From Desulfosporosinus acidiphilus SJ4 (GTDB lineage Bacteria > Bacillota > Desulfitobacteriia > Desulfitobacteriales > Desulfitobacteriaceae): 64,000 nucleotides of DNA. The translations under genes and the position numbers were made by a program. Below, in pieces: positions 32,602-40,926 of this stretch; position 1 is the stretch's first letter, and each line of letters begins with the position of its first letter. The stretch spans positions 2,389,977 to 2,453,976 of the forward strand of contig NC_018068.1 of assembly GCF_000255115.2 (NCBI RefSeq), read 5' to 3'. The notes under the pieces are model-generated. The model was given only the letters and a program-made list of their open reading frames with translations. It had not been told where the DNA came from and searched no databases.

Positions 32602-32673
32602 AAAGTCTTTTGGTTGTTGTTTATATTTTTTTTGAAATGCCTGCTTCCTAAGGAATAAGAGTCATCAAACCAA

Positions 32674-32689
32674 TGGCATGAGAATTGCA
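32674..32689 (+). promoter_or_regulatory. Sigma-54 promoter for CoA-transferase operon
   Basis: TGGCATGAGAATTGCA matches the TGGCAY-N5-TTGCW consensus fully, with GG at 32675-32676 and GC at 32687-32688. It lies 115 bases before the CoA transferase start. Confidence 0.85.
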
Positions 32690-32803
32690 AAGTTCAATAG
32701 ACCGAATATTTAAATAATATCTCAACTCTAACTGCAACAGAATATCACATAGATTTTTTAGTTTATTAAAGATTAATTAAATAATCGAAAGGGGATAAGA
32801 ACT

Positions 32804-34087
32804 ATGGAGCGATGGAAGGAAATTGAGAGAATTCCAGCCCCGGTTATTGTACCGACCTATGGGCCTTTGACAGGCATGCGAGTCTTGATGACCGGCAGCA
32901 TTGTGGCAGCGCCATTTAGCGCTTCCTTACTGGCTGAATACGGTGCGGAGGTCATTCATATTGAACGTCCTAAGGTAGGTGATCCGTATCGTGAACAGGC
33001 TCCAGTTGTCAAGCACGGTGATAAGAGGGTGAGTGCCGGATGGATTCAGGAGGCTAGAAATAAACTGAGTCTGACGTTGGAAATTAACTTCAGAATTCCA
33101 GAAAGTCGGGAAATTTTCCTCTCATTAATTAAGAATTGTGATGTCTGGGTAGAGAATATGGTCTGGACCGAAAAATTAGGAATAACAGAAAAGATGCTCT
33201 TAGAAGTCAACCCTAAGCTAGTGATTGCCCACATAAGTGGTTTTGGCAGGCCGCAATTCGGTGGTGTTCCTTCGGAATGTGACAGACCTTCTTATGATCC
33301 TATTGGTCAAGCAGAGGGAGGTTACATGTATGTCAATGGTTTCCCTGAACCTTCGCCTCCATCTCATGCCGCAACCTTTATTAATGATTATTTGACTGCT
33401 ATGTTTGCAGTCAACGGTATCCTTATGGCCTATATTCACGCGCAAAAAACCGGTCAAGGTCAAGCTGTTGATATTGCGCAAATCGAGGCCATGAGCAAAG
33501 TACTTAATGATACGTTTGTACAATATTTTCTGTTGGGTAAGGTTAGAGAGAGGAAGGGTAATAAGGTTGCTATTTTCCAACCGGGAAACCTTTTTAAAAC
33601 TATAGATAATAAATACTTATATATTGGCGCCTATGGCCCGGCAGTTTATGGTCGATTCATTAAGGCTCTGGGGCTGGATTTGGACAAATATTCTCATGAA
33701 GCGGCTGGCGGTTCCGTTGAAGCCATCAATTCCGAGTTGGGTTTGGAGTTAAATCAGATAGCCACGGAATGGGTTGCAGCAAGAGAGGCTGAAAAGGCTA
33801 AGGAATATTTACTGAATTTAAAGGTGCCCTGCGGAATCGTCCGAACTTCAGCGGAACTTGCTGACAGTGAACATTATGAAAAGAGAGGCAACTTCGTCCA
33901 ATATGTTGATGAGACTCTCGAAGAAACTGTGAAAGCATTTGGATTCTGCCCGAAGATGAGTGCAACACCCGCTCAAGTATGGCGTGGAGCCCCGAAGATA
34001 GGTCAGGATACGGAAGTGATTCTTCATACCATCCTTGGTTATAGTGAGAGTGAAATTGTCGATTTTAAAGAAAAAGGTGTTATTTAG
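32804..34087 (+). CDS. Family III (CaiB/BaiF) CoA transferase
   Basis: The 427-residue protein has the family's N-terminal LTGMRVLMTGSIVAAPFSASLLAEYGAEVIHIE region and the catalytic Asp context SYDPIGQAEGG near residue 163 (Asp nucleophile that forms the acyl anhydride). These enzymes move CoA from an acyl-CoA donor to a carboxylic acid and need no ATP. GAAAGGGG precedes the ATG. It heads an operon with MFS2 and an acyl-CoA dehydrogenase under the sigma-54 promoter at 32674. It is the most likely activation step of this pathway, since no acyl-CoA synthetase is present in the window. Confidence 0.92.
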   Translation: MERWKEIERIPAPVIVPTYGPLTGMRVLMTGSIVAAPFSASLLAEYGAEVIHIERPKVGDPYREQAPVVKHGDKRVSAGWIQEARNKLSLTLEINFRIPESREIFLSLIKNCDVWVENMVWTEKLGITEKMLLEVNPKLVIAHISGFGRPQFGGVPSECDRPSYDPIGQAEGGYMYVNGFPEPSPPSHAATFINDYLTAMFAVNGILMAYIHAQKTGQGQAVDIAQIEAMSKVLNDTFVQYFLLGKVRERKGNKVAIFQPGNLFKTIDNKYLYIGAYGPAVYGRFIKALGLDLDKYSHEAAGGSVEAINSELGLELNQIATEWVAAREAEKAKEYLLNLKVPCGIVRTSAELADSEHYEKRGNFVQYVDETLEETVKAFGFCPKMSATPAQVWRGAPKIGQDTEVILHTILGYSESEIVDFKEKGVI

Positions 34088-34125
34088 AGCCCAATTTCTT
34101 TTAAATAAACAGAGGAGGTAAATGT

Positions 34126-35469
34126 ATGGATAAAATATCAATCTCGGAGATTATCGACGAAATTGGTCTTTCTAAATATACCTTTAAAATTTATTTTCTA
34201 ATAGGTCTTGCTCTGCTCTTCAGCGGGTTTGATTACATGGTTGTTTCTTATACGATGCCTCAAATGACCAAGGAATGGGCTTTATCAAAAGTTCAAACAG
34301 GAAGCCTGGCTTCCTGGAGCCTTATTGGTTTAATGATCGGAGGAATTATTGGAGGGGTGATTTCTGATCGTATCGGCAGAAAAAAGACACTGGCATTTTT
34401 TTGCTTAGTCTTTTCTTTGTTAACATTTCCCATTTATTTCGTGCATAGTTTTGAAGCTTTTGCTGTTCTGAGAATACTGAGCGGTATTGGTTTTGGTGCA
34501 ATTATTCCAGTAGCCGTGACTATGTTGTCCGAAAGTTCACCAACTAAAAACAGAGGGTATTTTACCTCCTCAATTATGTCCTTCTATGTTTTTGGCTGGG
34601 TGGTGGCAGGAATCGCGGCTATATATATTGTTCCGACCTTCGGCTGGAGGGTTTGCTATCTAGTAGGGGGTTTACCGATCGTCTATACATTTATTCTGCT
34701 CTTCTTACTCCCGGAATCTTGCCGTTGGCTCTTAGGGAAAGGAAGGGAAGATGAAGCCATTAAGGAAATAAAACGTATGGAAATAACCGCCAAAGGAAGA
34801 GCAAAGGACTATGTTTCAGGTAGTTTGGCCTCACCACCTTCTCCGGTGAAGGTTGGTATAAGTGCTGTTTTCTCTGCAGACTATCGAAAAACAACGATGG
34901 CACTCTGGATTATATATTTTATGGGCTCAGTAGTTATCTATGGCATTAACGGCTGGCTGCCAACTCTACTCGTTGGCAAAGGTTATGGATTGGTGAAAGG
35001 ATATTCTTTTGCTGTCTTGCAAAATGTTTTCGGAATGATTGGCGGCATTGGTACTGGTTATGCTGCAGACAAGATTGGACGAAGACTCAATGTAATTTTT
35101 GGCTGGATCTTTACTGCCGCAGCAATCCTGTTATTAGGAGTTGCTCTTAATCAATGGCAAGTTGTTATCTGTGGGACGCTGGTAGGCCTTGCGATGAATT
35201 GGGGACTTAGTGGTACACAGCCTCTCTTGGCGGAAGGGTACCCCACAGAATTTAGAACAACCGGTGTTTCTTGGGCCCAAGCCTTTGGGAGAGTCGGGGG
35301 TTTTTTGGGTCCCATCGTGGCAGGTTATGTTCAGCAGTTAGGGGTGGGCTTTACAGGTATCTTTATATTCTTTGCAATTCCGGCAGTCATTGCTGCTTTT
35401 GTTGCCTTGTTCTTTATTACCGAGACGAAAGGGAAAAGTATTGAAAATATTGCCGGAGTTAAGGCCTAA
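34126..35469 (+). CDS. MFS transporter, aromatic/organic-acid type, copy 2
   Basis: This 447-residue paralogue of the carrier at 29066 has the same length and motifs (LFSGFDYMVVSYTMP in helix 1, SDRIGRKKTL in loop 2-3, GKSIENIAGVKA at the end). In helix 1 the first Asp of the DGFD motif is replaced by Ser (SGFD), unlike copy 1. It starts 38 bases after the CoA transferase with GAGGAGG upstream and precedes the dehydrogenase by 42 bases, so import, activation and first oxidation are co-expressed. The helix 1 change may alter substrate or proton coupling. Confidence 0.9.
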   Translation: MDKISISEIIDEIGLSKYTFKIYFLIGLALLFSGFDYMVVSYTMPQMTKEWALSKVQTGSLASWSLIGLMIGGIIGGVISDRIGRKKTLAFFCLVFSLLTFPIYFVHSFEAFAVLRILSGIGFGAIIPVAVTMLSESSPTKNRGYFTSSIMSFYVFGWVVAGIAAIYIVPTFGWRVCYLVGGLPIVYTFILLFLLPESCRWLLGKGREDEAIKEIKRMEITAKGRAKDYVSGSLASPPSPVKVGISAVFSADYRKTTMALWIIYFMGSVVIYGINGWLPTLLVGKGYGLVKGYSFAVLQNVFGMIGGIGTGYAADKIGRRLNVIFGWIFTAAAILLLGVALNQWQVVICGTLVGLAMNWGLSGTQPLLAEGYPTEFRTTGVSWAQAFGRVGGFLGPIVAGYVQQLGVGFTGIFIFFAIPAVIAAFVALFFITETKGKSIENIAGVKA

Positions 35470-35511
35470 TGGCTAATGATAAAGTCATAAATTATAAGGA
35501 GAGTGAGTTAA

Positions 35512-37266
35512 ATGAGCAATTTACCAAAAGGCGGTAGTTTTCTTTTCGAGGAAACAAATCCCCAAGATATATTTACCCCCGAAGATTTCACTTTGGAACA
35601 TAAAATGATATACAGGACAGCAGCCGGTTTTGTTACGGATAATGTCTTAGCGAGAATGGAAGAACTTGAAGCGAAAAAAGAAGGTCTTAATAGGGAACTT
35701 CTCAAGGCTGCCGGGGACTTAGGACTTAACGGTGCCGATATAGCAGAGGACTATGGCGGCACTGAAATGGATAAAATTAGTACAACTATTATTGCCGAAT
35801 GTATGGGGCGAGCAGGTTCTTTCGCTATGACCCAAGGTGGACAAACGGGGATTGGAAGCATGCCTATCGTTATGTTCGGCACTCATGAACAAAAGAAAAA
35901 ATATTTGCCGGGAATAGCCACCGGTGATCTTATTGGAGCTTATGCTTTGACGGAACCGGGGGCGGGGTCGGATGCTATGTCGGCCAAAACAAGGGCTGAT
36001 TTAAGTCCTGATGGCAAGTATTATATTCTGAACGGAACAAAGCAGTTTATTACAAATTCGGCGATGGCTGATATATTTATTGTTTACGCGAAAATTGATG
36101 GAGATAAGTTTTCGGCCTTTATTGTTGACGGAGATTCCAAGGGGTTATCGACCGGGGCTGAAGAGAAGAAAATGGGCATAAAAGGCTCTTCAACTAGGCC
36201 CTTGATCCTTGAAGACGTCCATGTTCCCGCAGAAAACTTACTATTTGAAGGGGGACGGGGTCATGTCGTAGCTTTTAATATTTTGAACTTAGGACGCTAT
36301 AAACTTGCGGCCAATTCGGTAGGCAATGCTAAATATGCCCTTGAATTAGCAGCCTCCTATGCTAATGAACGTAAGCAATTTGGGACCCCTATCGCTAACT
36401 TTGGCTTGATTAAAGAAAAATTGGCTGAAATGGCTATCAAAGTTTACGTGACGGAAAGCATGGTTTATCGAACTGGTGGTCTTCTGGAAAACATGATGAA
36501 CAGCTTAGATACTTCTGGCGAAGACGGAGGACGGGTTGCTGCCAAAGGGATTGAGGAGTATGCGTTAGAATGTTCAATGAATAAGGTGTTCGCTACTGAA
36601 GCTTTAGCATACGTTGTTGATGAAGGAGTCCAAATTCACGGCGGTTACGGATTCAGTTCTGAATATACTATCGAACGACTCTATAGAGACGCACGAATTT
36701 ATAGGATTTTTGAAGGAACTAATGAAATAAACAGAGTATTAATCCCCACAACACTTTTGCGCCGTGCAGATAAGGGGGATATACCCCTTCAAGAGACCGT
36801 TGACCAGCTGTTGAAAAAAATAGAATCCGGAAGTATCGTCAGAGAAGGGGAAGCGGGAATGGTGCAGGCAGCGAAGGACATCTTTCTCCTGATATTTGGC
36901 AGCGCTCTTCAGAAGTATGGAAAAGCGCTGTCGAAACAGCAAGAACTATTGGGCAGATTAGCAGATATGGGAATTCAAGTATTTGCTCTTGAAAGCGCAT
37001 GGCTTAGAGCTCAAAAATCTCTGCTTAACGAGGGCGAGGAGCAGGCTAAGCTGAAACTAACCATGGCGAGGGCTTTCCTTAATTCTAGCCTTGGACATTT
37101 AGAGTATCTTGCTAAAGAAACATTGGCTGCCCTTGTTAATGGAAAGGATTTAGAAAATCTGCTGAATAATTTACAAAAAGTAACAAACCACAAACTTCAA
37201 AACATAATCGCATTAAGGCAGGAGATTGCTGCCGCTATTTCAGAAAACGGAAAATATATTGTTTAA
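35512..37266 (+). CDS. Acyl-CoA dehydrogenase
   Basis: The 584-residue flavoenzyme has the ACAD core: AYALTEPGAGSDAM near residue 143 (FAD/substrate contact), QIHGGYGFSSEYTIERLYRDARI near residue 375, and RIFEGTNEINR near residue 401 where the catalytic base normally lies. A C-terminal extension of about 170 residues beyond the usual 380-residue core resembles very-long-chain or Firmicutes AcdA-type enzymes. It oxidises an acyl-CoA to the enoyl-CoA. No ETF genes are next to it, so the electron acceptor must be encoded elsewhere. AAGGAGAG precedes the ATG. Confidence 0.92.
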   Translation: MSNLPKGGSFLFEETNPQDIFTPEDFTLEHKMIYRTAAGFVTDNVLARMEELEAKKEGLNRELLKAAGDLGLNGADIAEDYGGTEMDKISTTIIAECMGRAGSFAMTQGGQTGIGSMPIVMFGTHEQKKKYLPGIATGDLIGAYALTEPGAGSDAMSAKTRADLSPDGKYYILNGTKQFITNSAMADIFIVYAKIDGDKFSAFIVDGDSKGLSTGAEEKKMGIKGSSTRPLILEDVHVPAENLLFEGGRGHVVAFNILNLGRYKLAANSVGNAKYALELAASYANERKQFGTPIANFGLIKEKLAEMAIKVYVTESMVYRTGGLLENMMNSLDTSGEDGGRVAAKGIEEYALECSMNKVFATEALAYVVDEGVQIHGGYGFSSEYTIERLYRDARIYRIFEGTNEINRVLIPTTLLRRADKGDIPLQETVDQLLKKIESGSIVREGEAGMVQAAKDIFLLIFGSALQKYGKALSKQQELLGRLADMGIQVFALESAWLRAQKSLLNEGEEQAKLKLTMARAFLNSSLGHLEYLAKETLAALVNGKDLENLLNNLQKVTNHKLQNIIALRQEIAAAISENGKYIV

Positions 37267-37307
37267 CTAATGTTTCTGATTAATCAGTAATGGCTTATCG
37301 ATTTATT

Positions 37308-37356
37308 AAGCCTTCCGGGGAATGAATGATATTCCATTGGAAGGTTATTTTTTTCT
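37308..37356 (+). terminator. Terminator of the CoA-transferase operon
   Basis: AAGCCTTCC pairs with GGAAGGTT, inner GGAAT with ATTCC, followed by T7. Confidence 0.8.
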
Positions 37357-37391
37357 AAATGATTCGTCTGAAAAATTCCTTTACAAGGTTA

Positions 37392-37406
37392 GGAAAAATA
37401 TTTTAC
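37392..37406. promoter_or_regulatory. Candidate activator site upstream of hydroxyacyl-CoA operon
   Basis: GGAAAAATATTTTAC resembles the dyad at 32587-32601 and has the same 73-74 bp distance to its sigma-54 promoter. One half-site is imperfect. Confidence 0.45.
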
Positions 37407-37479
37407 ATTTTATGATTTAAGTCTGGCCAATATTGTCTCTATTTTGCAGCAGTACTGTGATAACCGGTCCTAAATTATT

Positions 37480-37495
37480 TGGCATGGTAATTGCA
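37480..37495 (+). promoter_or_regulatory. Sigma-54 promoter for beta-oxidation operon
   Basis: TGGCATGGTAATTGCA fits the consensus exactly, with GG at 37481-37482 and GC at 37493-37494. It lies about 160 bases before the hydroxyacyl-CoA dehydrogenase. Confidence 0.85.
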
Positions 37496-37656
37496 ACATA
37501 TACCTATTGACGTTAGGAAACTGCGAAATAGCTGGATGTGCCATGGCTTATTGCAAATTAAGCTGAGCAAAGAAAGGATCATGTTAGAAGGGAGATGAAA
37601 GAAAAAAATATCTATTTAATAGGAAGTAATTTTTTAGAATAGGGAGGTAAGGGGAA

Positions 37657-38514
37657 ATGACAATTAAAAAAATCGGTGTTTTAGGTGCCGGATCTATGGG
37701 TGGTGGAATTGCTCATCTGGCTGCTGTCAAAGGTTTTGAAATTGTGCTCTGTGATGTTGATCAGAAATTTGTAGACGGTGCAGTTAAGCGAATGTCCGGG
37801 TTCATGGATAAGAGCATCGCAAAACAGAAAATGACAATGGAAGAAAAGGAAGAAGTACTCAAGAGAATAACTTTGACAACCCAAATGGAAGATTTAGCGT
37901 CTGTCGACTTAGTGATCGAGGCTATTTTTGAGGACTTAGAGGTAAAAAAGAACGCTTTTCAAAAACTCGATGCCATTTGTCCTCCGGAAACTATTTTTAG
38001 CTCAAATACATCATCTATGTCCATAACTACTCTGGCATCTGCAACTTCCCGTCCGGATAAAGTAGTTGGCATGCACTTCTTTAACCCACCTTTAATTATG
38101 CGCTTGGTAGAAGTTATAAGAGGATATTATACCAGCGATGAGACAGTAAAATTAGCATCCGATGCAGCTCTGGCTATGGGCAAAACTCCGGTTGTCGTCA
38201 AGAAAGATACCCCAGGATTTATCGTGAATCGGATCATGATGCCGCAGTTTCTGGAAGCTATTCGAATTGTTGAAGAAGGTATTGCTTCTCCGGCAGATAT
38301 TGATACCGCTGTAAAATTGGGTCTGAACTATCCCATGGGGCCTTTCGAACTTATGGATTTTACCGGTGTTGAAATTTCCGTTCATGTTGGAGATTACTTA
38401 TTCAATGAATCCAAGGACATGAAATGGAATCCTCCACAAGCCATAAAAGCCCTGGTTCGCGCCGGACGACTCGGTAAGAAGACTGGCGGCGGCTGGTTCG
38501 ATTATGATATATAG
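37657..38514 (+). CDS. 3-hydroxyacyl-CoA (3-hydroxybutyryl-CoA) dehydrogenase
   Basis: The 285-residue enzyme has the NAD-binding motif GVLGAGSMGGGIA at residues 6-18, the VIEAIFEDLEVKK segment near residue 90, the catalytic His in GMHFFNPP near residue 140, and the VKKDTPGFIVNRIMMP block near residue 183. Length fits the short monofunctional family (Hbd, FadB2). It oxidises 3-hydroxyacyl-CoA to 3-ketoacyl-CoA with NAD. It is first in an operon with the hydratase and thiolase. GGGAGG precedes the ATG. Confidence 0.94.
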   Translation: MTIKKIGVLGAGSMGGGIAHLAAVKGFEIVLCDVDQKFVDGAVKRMSGFMDKSIAKQKMTMEEKEEVLKRITLTTQMEDLASVDLVIEAIFEDLEVKKNAFQKLDAICPPETIFSSNTSSMSITTLASATSRPDKVVGMHFFNPPLIMRLVEVIRGYYTSDETVKLASDAALAMGKTPVVVKKDTPGFIVNRIMMPQFLEAIRIVEEGIASPADIDTAVKLGLNYPMGPFELMDFTGVEISVHVGDYLFNESKDMKWNPPQAIKALVRAGRLGKKTGGGWFDYDI

Positions 38515-38563
38515 CCTCTAAGTACCTTAGTTTCAGTATTTTTGAATTCAGGAGGAAGCTGTT

Positions 38564-39346
38564 ATGGCTGAGAATACTGTTGTTGAACTGACAATTTCCG
38601 AAGGTGTGGGAGTTATTACAATTAATAATCCTCCGGTTAACGCTCTTACTTTGGAGGTTAGATCACAATTAAAAAGAATATTGCAAGAGGTTGAAGGAAA
38701 CAAAGAAATAAGGGCTTTGATAATTACAGGCTATGGTTCAAAATGTTTTGTTGCCGGCGCTGATATTAAGGATTTTCCCAAGCAAATGGAGACAGGTCCC
38801 CGGGAAAATGCAACGATCTATAAAGAAATGTTTACCTTTCTTGAAGAAACACCTCAGCCTGTTATTGCAGCCTTAAACGGTTTGGCTTTAGGCGGTGGAT
38901 GCGAACTGGCTTTAGCCTGTGATCTAAGAATTGCTGATGAAAAAGCCAAACTGGGCTTGCCGGAAGTAACCTTAGGTCTCATACCTGGACTCGGGGGGAC
39001 TCAAAGACTGGCAAAGTTGGTAGGGCCGGCAAAAGCAAAGGAACTATTGTTTACAGGAAAAGTAATTTCGGCGAGAGAAGCCCTGGACATCGGTTTAATA
39101 AATCAAATCGTACCACAGGGTACTGTTTTAGAAGAAGCTCTGAAACTTGCCAAACAATTGGCCAAGGGCGCCGGGGTGGCAATATCTTATGCTAAATACC
39201 TTGTCAATAAGGGAATTGAGCTTTCATTAGAGGACGGTATGGAAATTGAAATGCAATATGTGGAAAAGATCTTCCTAACGCAAGATCTTCAGGAAGGCCT
39301 GGAAGCATTTATCAATAAGCGTCCGGCAGTATTTAGAAACTGCTAA
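38564..39346 (+). CDS. Enoyl-CoA hydratase/isomerase family
   Basis: The 260-residue crotonase-family protein has the oxyanion motif CFVAGADIKDF near residue 63 and ALGGGCELALACDLRIA near residue 105, and retains both glutamate positions typical of hydratases (GGCELA and LGLPEVTLGLIPG). It is expected to add water to the enoyl-CoA made by the acyl-CoA dehydrogenase. The start has AGGAGGAAG upstream and lies 49 bases after the preceding stop. Confidence 0.93.
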   Translation: MAENTVVELTISEGVGVITINNPPVNALTLEVRSQLKRILQEVEGNKEIRALIITGYGSKCFVAGADIKDFPKQMETGPRENATIYKEMFTFLEETPQPVIAALNGLALGGGCELALACDLRIADEKAKLGLPEVTLGLIPGLGGTQRLAKLVGPAKAKELLFTGKVISAREALDIGLINQIVPQGTVLEEALKLAKQLAKGAGVAISYAKYLVNKGIELSLEDGMEIEMQYVEKIFLTQDLQEGLEAFINKRPAVFRNC

Positions 39347-39416
39347 TATCTTGAAAAACAGAAGATTTGGTTTTATCGCTTTCTAAAGGTCTGATGGCAA
39401 TTAAGGAGGTTATAAA

Positions 39417-40610
39417 ATGTATAACAAAGCTTTCATTCCCTATGGAGGTTACTATAGTACCCCTTTTGCTCGTTGGCAAGGCAGTCTCCAGAATGAGAAT
39501 TCCGTTGAATTAGCTGCCTCAACGGCTAAAAGGTGGTTCGAAAATCAAAAAATTGACCCAAAAATTTTCGAATACCTAGTGTTTGGTAAAACGATCGGCC
39601 AACTTCATTCCTTCTATGCTGCTCCTTGGGCAGCAGCTCTTATGGGCGCTCCAGATATTCCCGGCGTCCATATTCCCCAGGCATGTTCAACATCTACAAC
39701 GTCCATTAATCTTGCAGCGGCATCCATTGAGACGGGTCTTTATGATACAGCATTTTGTTTGCTCACGGATCGCTGTTCCAACGGACCATTTACAATCTGG
39801 CCTAATCCCATGGGACCTGGAGGAGAAGTTGTAAAAGAAAGCTGGATGATGGATAATTTCGCTAAAGACCCCTGGGCCGGCGCTGCAATGATCCAAACTG
39901 CCGAAAATGTTGTGAATAAGGCCGGTGGGATAACTAAAGAAGATGTTGATAGTGTTACCTTGAGACGATATGAACAGTATCAGGATTCCCTGGCTAATGA
40001 TCGTGAATTTCAAAAACGCTACATGATTCCTGTCGAATATAAAATTAACAAAAAGAAGATTGGAGTTTTGGAAGCAGATGAAGGGGTAACTCCCACAACA
40101 CGTGAAGGTTTGAGCAAATTAAAACCTGTAATTCCCGGTGGGGTTCTCTCCTTTGGAGCGCAAACCTATCCGGCAGACGGAAATTGTGGTGTTATCGTCA
40201 CATCTCAAGAAAAGGCTCAAAATTTAAGTAAAGATAAAGCCATTCAAATTCAGGTACTCTCCTATGGATTTGCCCGTGCGGAAAAGGCTCATATGGCCAT
40301 GGCACCGGTCCCGGCTGCCAGAATGGCACTGGAAAAAGCGGGAATAACCGTTAAAGATGTAAAAGCTATTAAAACTCACAGCCCTTTCACTGCAAATGAT
40401 CTTTATATGGCTCATGAAATGGATATTGATGTTATGACCATCAATAATTATGGTTGTTCACTTATTTATGGTCATCCGCAAGGTCCCACCGCCGCAAGAG
40501 CAATTATTGAAATGATCGAAGAACTTACGATTCTAGGTGGCGGATATGGACTATTTACAGGATGTGCAGCAGGCGATACTGGTGCGGCTCTTGTAATTAA
40601 AGTTTTTTAA
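39417..40610 (+). CDS. Thiolase-family acyltransferase
   Basis: The 397-residue protein is a thiolase with Cys nucleophile in IPQACSTSTTS near residue 89, a C-terminal His in YGHPQGPTAAR near residue 354, and a second Cys in LFTGCAAGDTGAA near residue 383. The usual NEAFA loop reads THSPFTANDLY and the CxGGG loop reads CAAGD, so it is a diverged subgroup. It should cleave a 3-ketoacyl-CoA, but substrate shape may be unusual (branched or aromatic). AAGGAGG lies seven bases before the ATG. It ends the operon. Confidence 0.85.
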   Translation: MYNKAFIPYGGYYSTPFARWQGSLQNENSVELAASTAKRWFENQKIDPKIFEYLVFGKTIGQLHSFYAAPWAAALMGAPDIPGVHIPQACSTSTTSINLAAASIETGLYDTAFCLLTDRCSNGPFTIWPNPMGPGGEVVKESWMMDNFAKDPWAGAAMIQTAENVVNKAGGITKEDVDSVTLRRYEQYQDSLANDREFQKRYMIPVEYKINKKKIGVLEADEGVTPTTREGLSKLKPVIPGGVLSFGAQTYPADGNCGVIVTSQEKAQNLSKDKAIQIQVLSYGFARAEKAHMAMAPVPAARMALEKAGITVKDVKAIKTHSPFTANDLYMAHEMDIDVMTINNYGCSLIYGHPQGPTAARAIIEMIEELTILGGGYGLFTGCAAGDTGAALVIKVF

Positions 40611-40665
40611 AGGTTAGTCGATAACCTTAATAATATAGTTGTTCTTAAGATTTTGGTAAGCATGT

Positions 40666-40708
40666 ATAGAACCAACGTAAGTCTATTTTATGATTGGTTC
40701 TATTTTTT
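40666..40708 (+). terminator. Terminator of the beta-oxidation operon
   Basis: ATAGAACCAA pairs with TTGGTTCTAT, followed by T6. The rest of the gap to 40926 shows no gene and no sigma-54 motif. Confidence 0.85.
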
Positions 40709-40926
40709 CGTGGAAGACAGATAGTAAAAATTATCAATTCGGGCTAGGAAGGTTATTGATGAGAGTGTGTCGAATGGATAATAATGTAAGTGTTATATAA
40801 TTTTATAGCGTTAATTTTCCTTCTATACAAATCAATTCCTGAATGTGCTGTTTTCAATAACAATTAACCTTTCTTCGACCCAAATTATCGTTTCAGCTTA
40901 GTTTATTTAATGAGAAGGTGATAATA

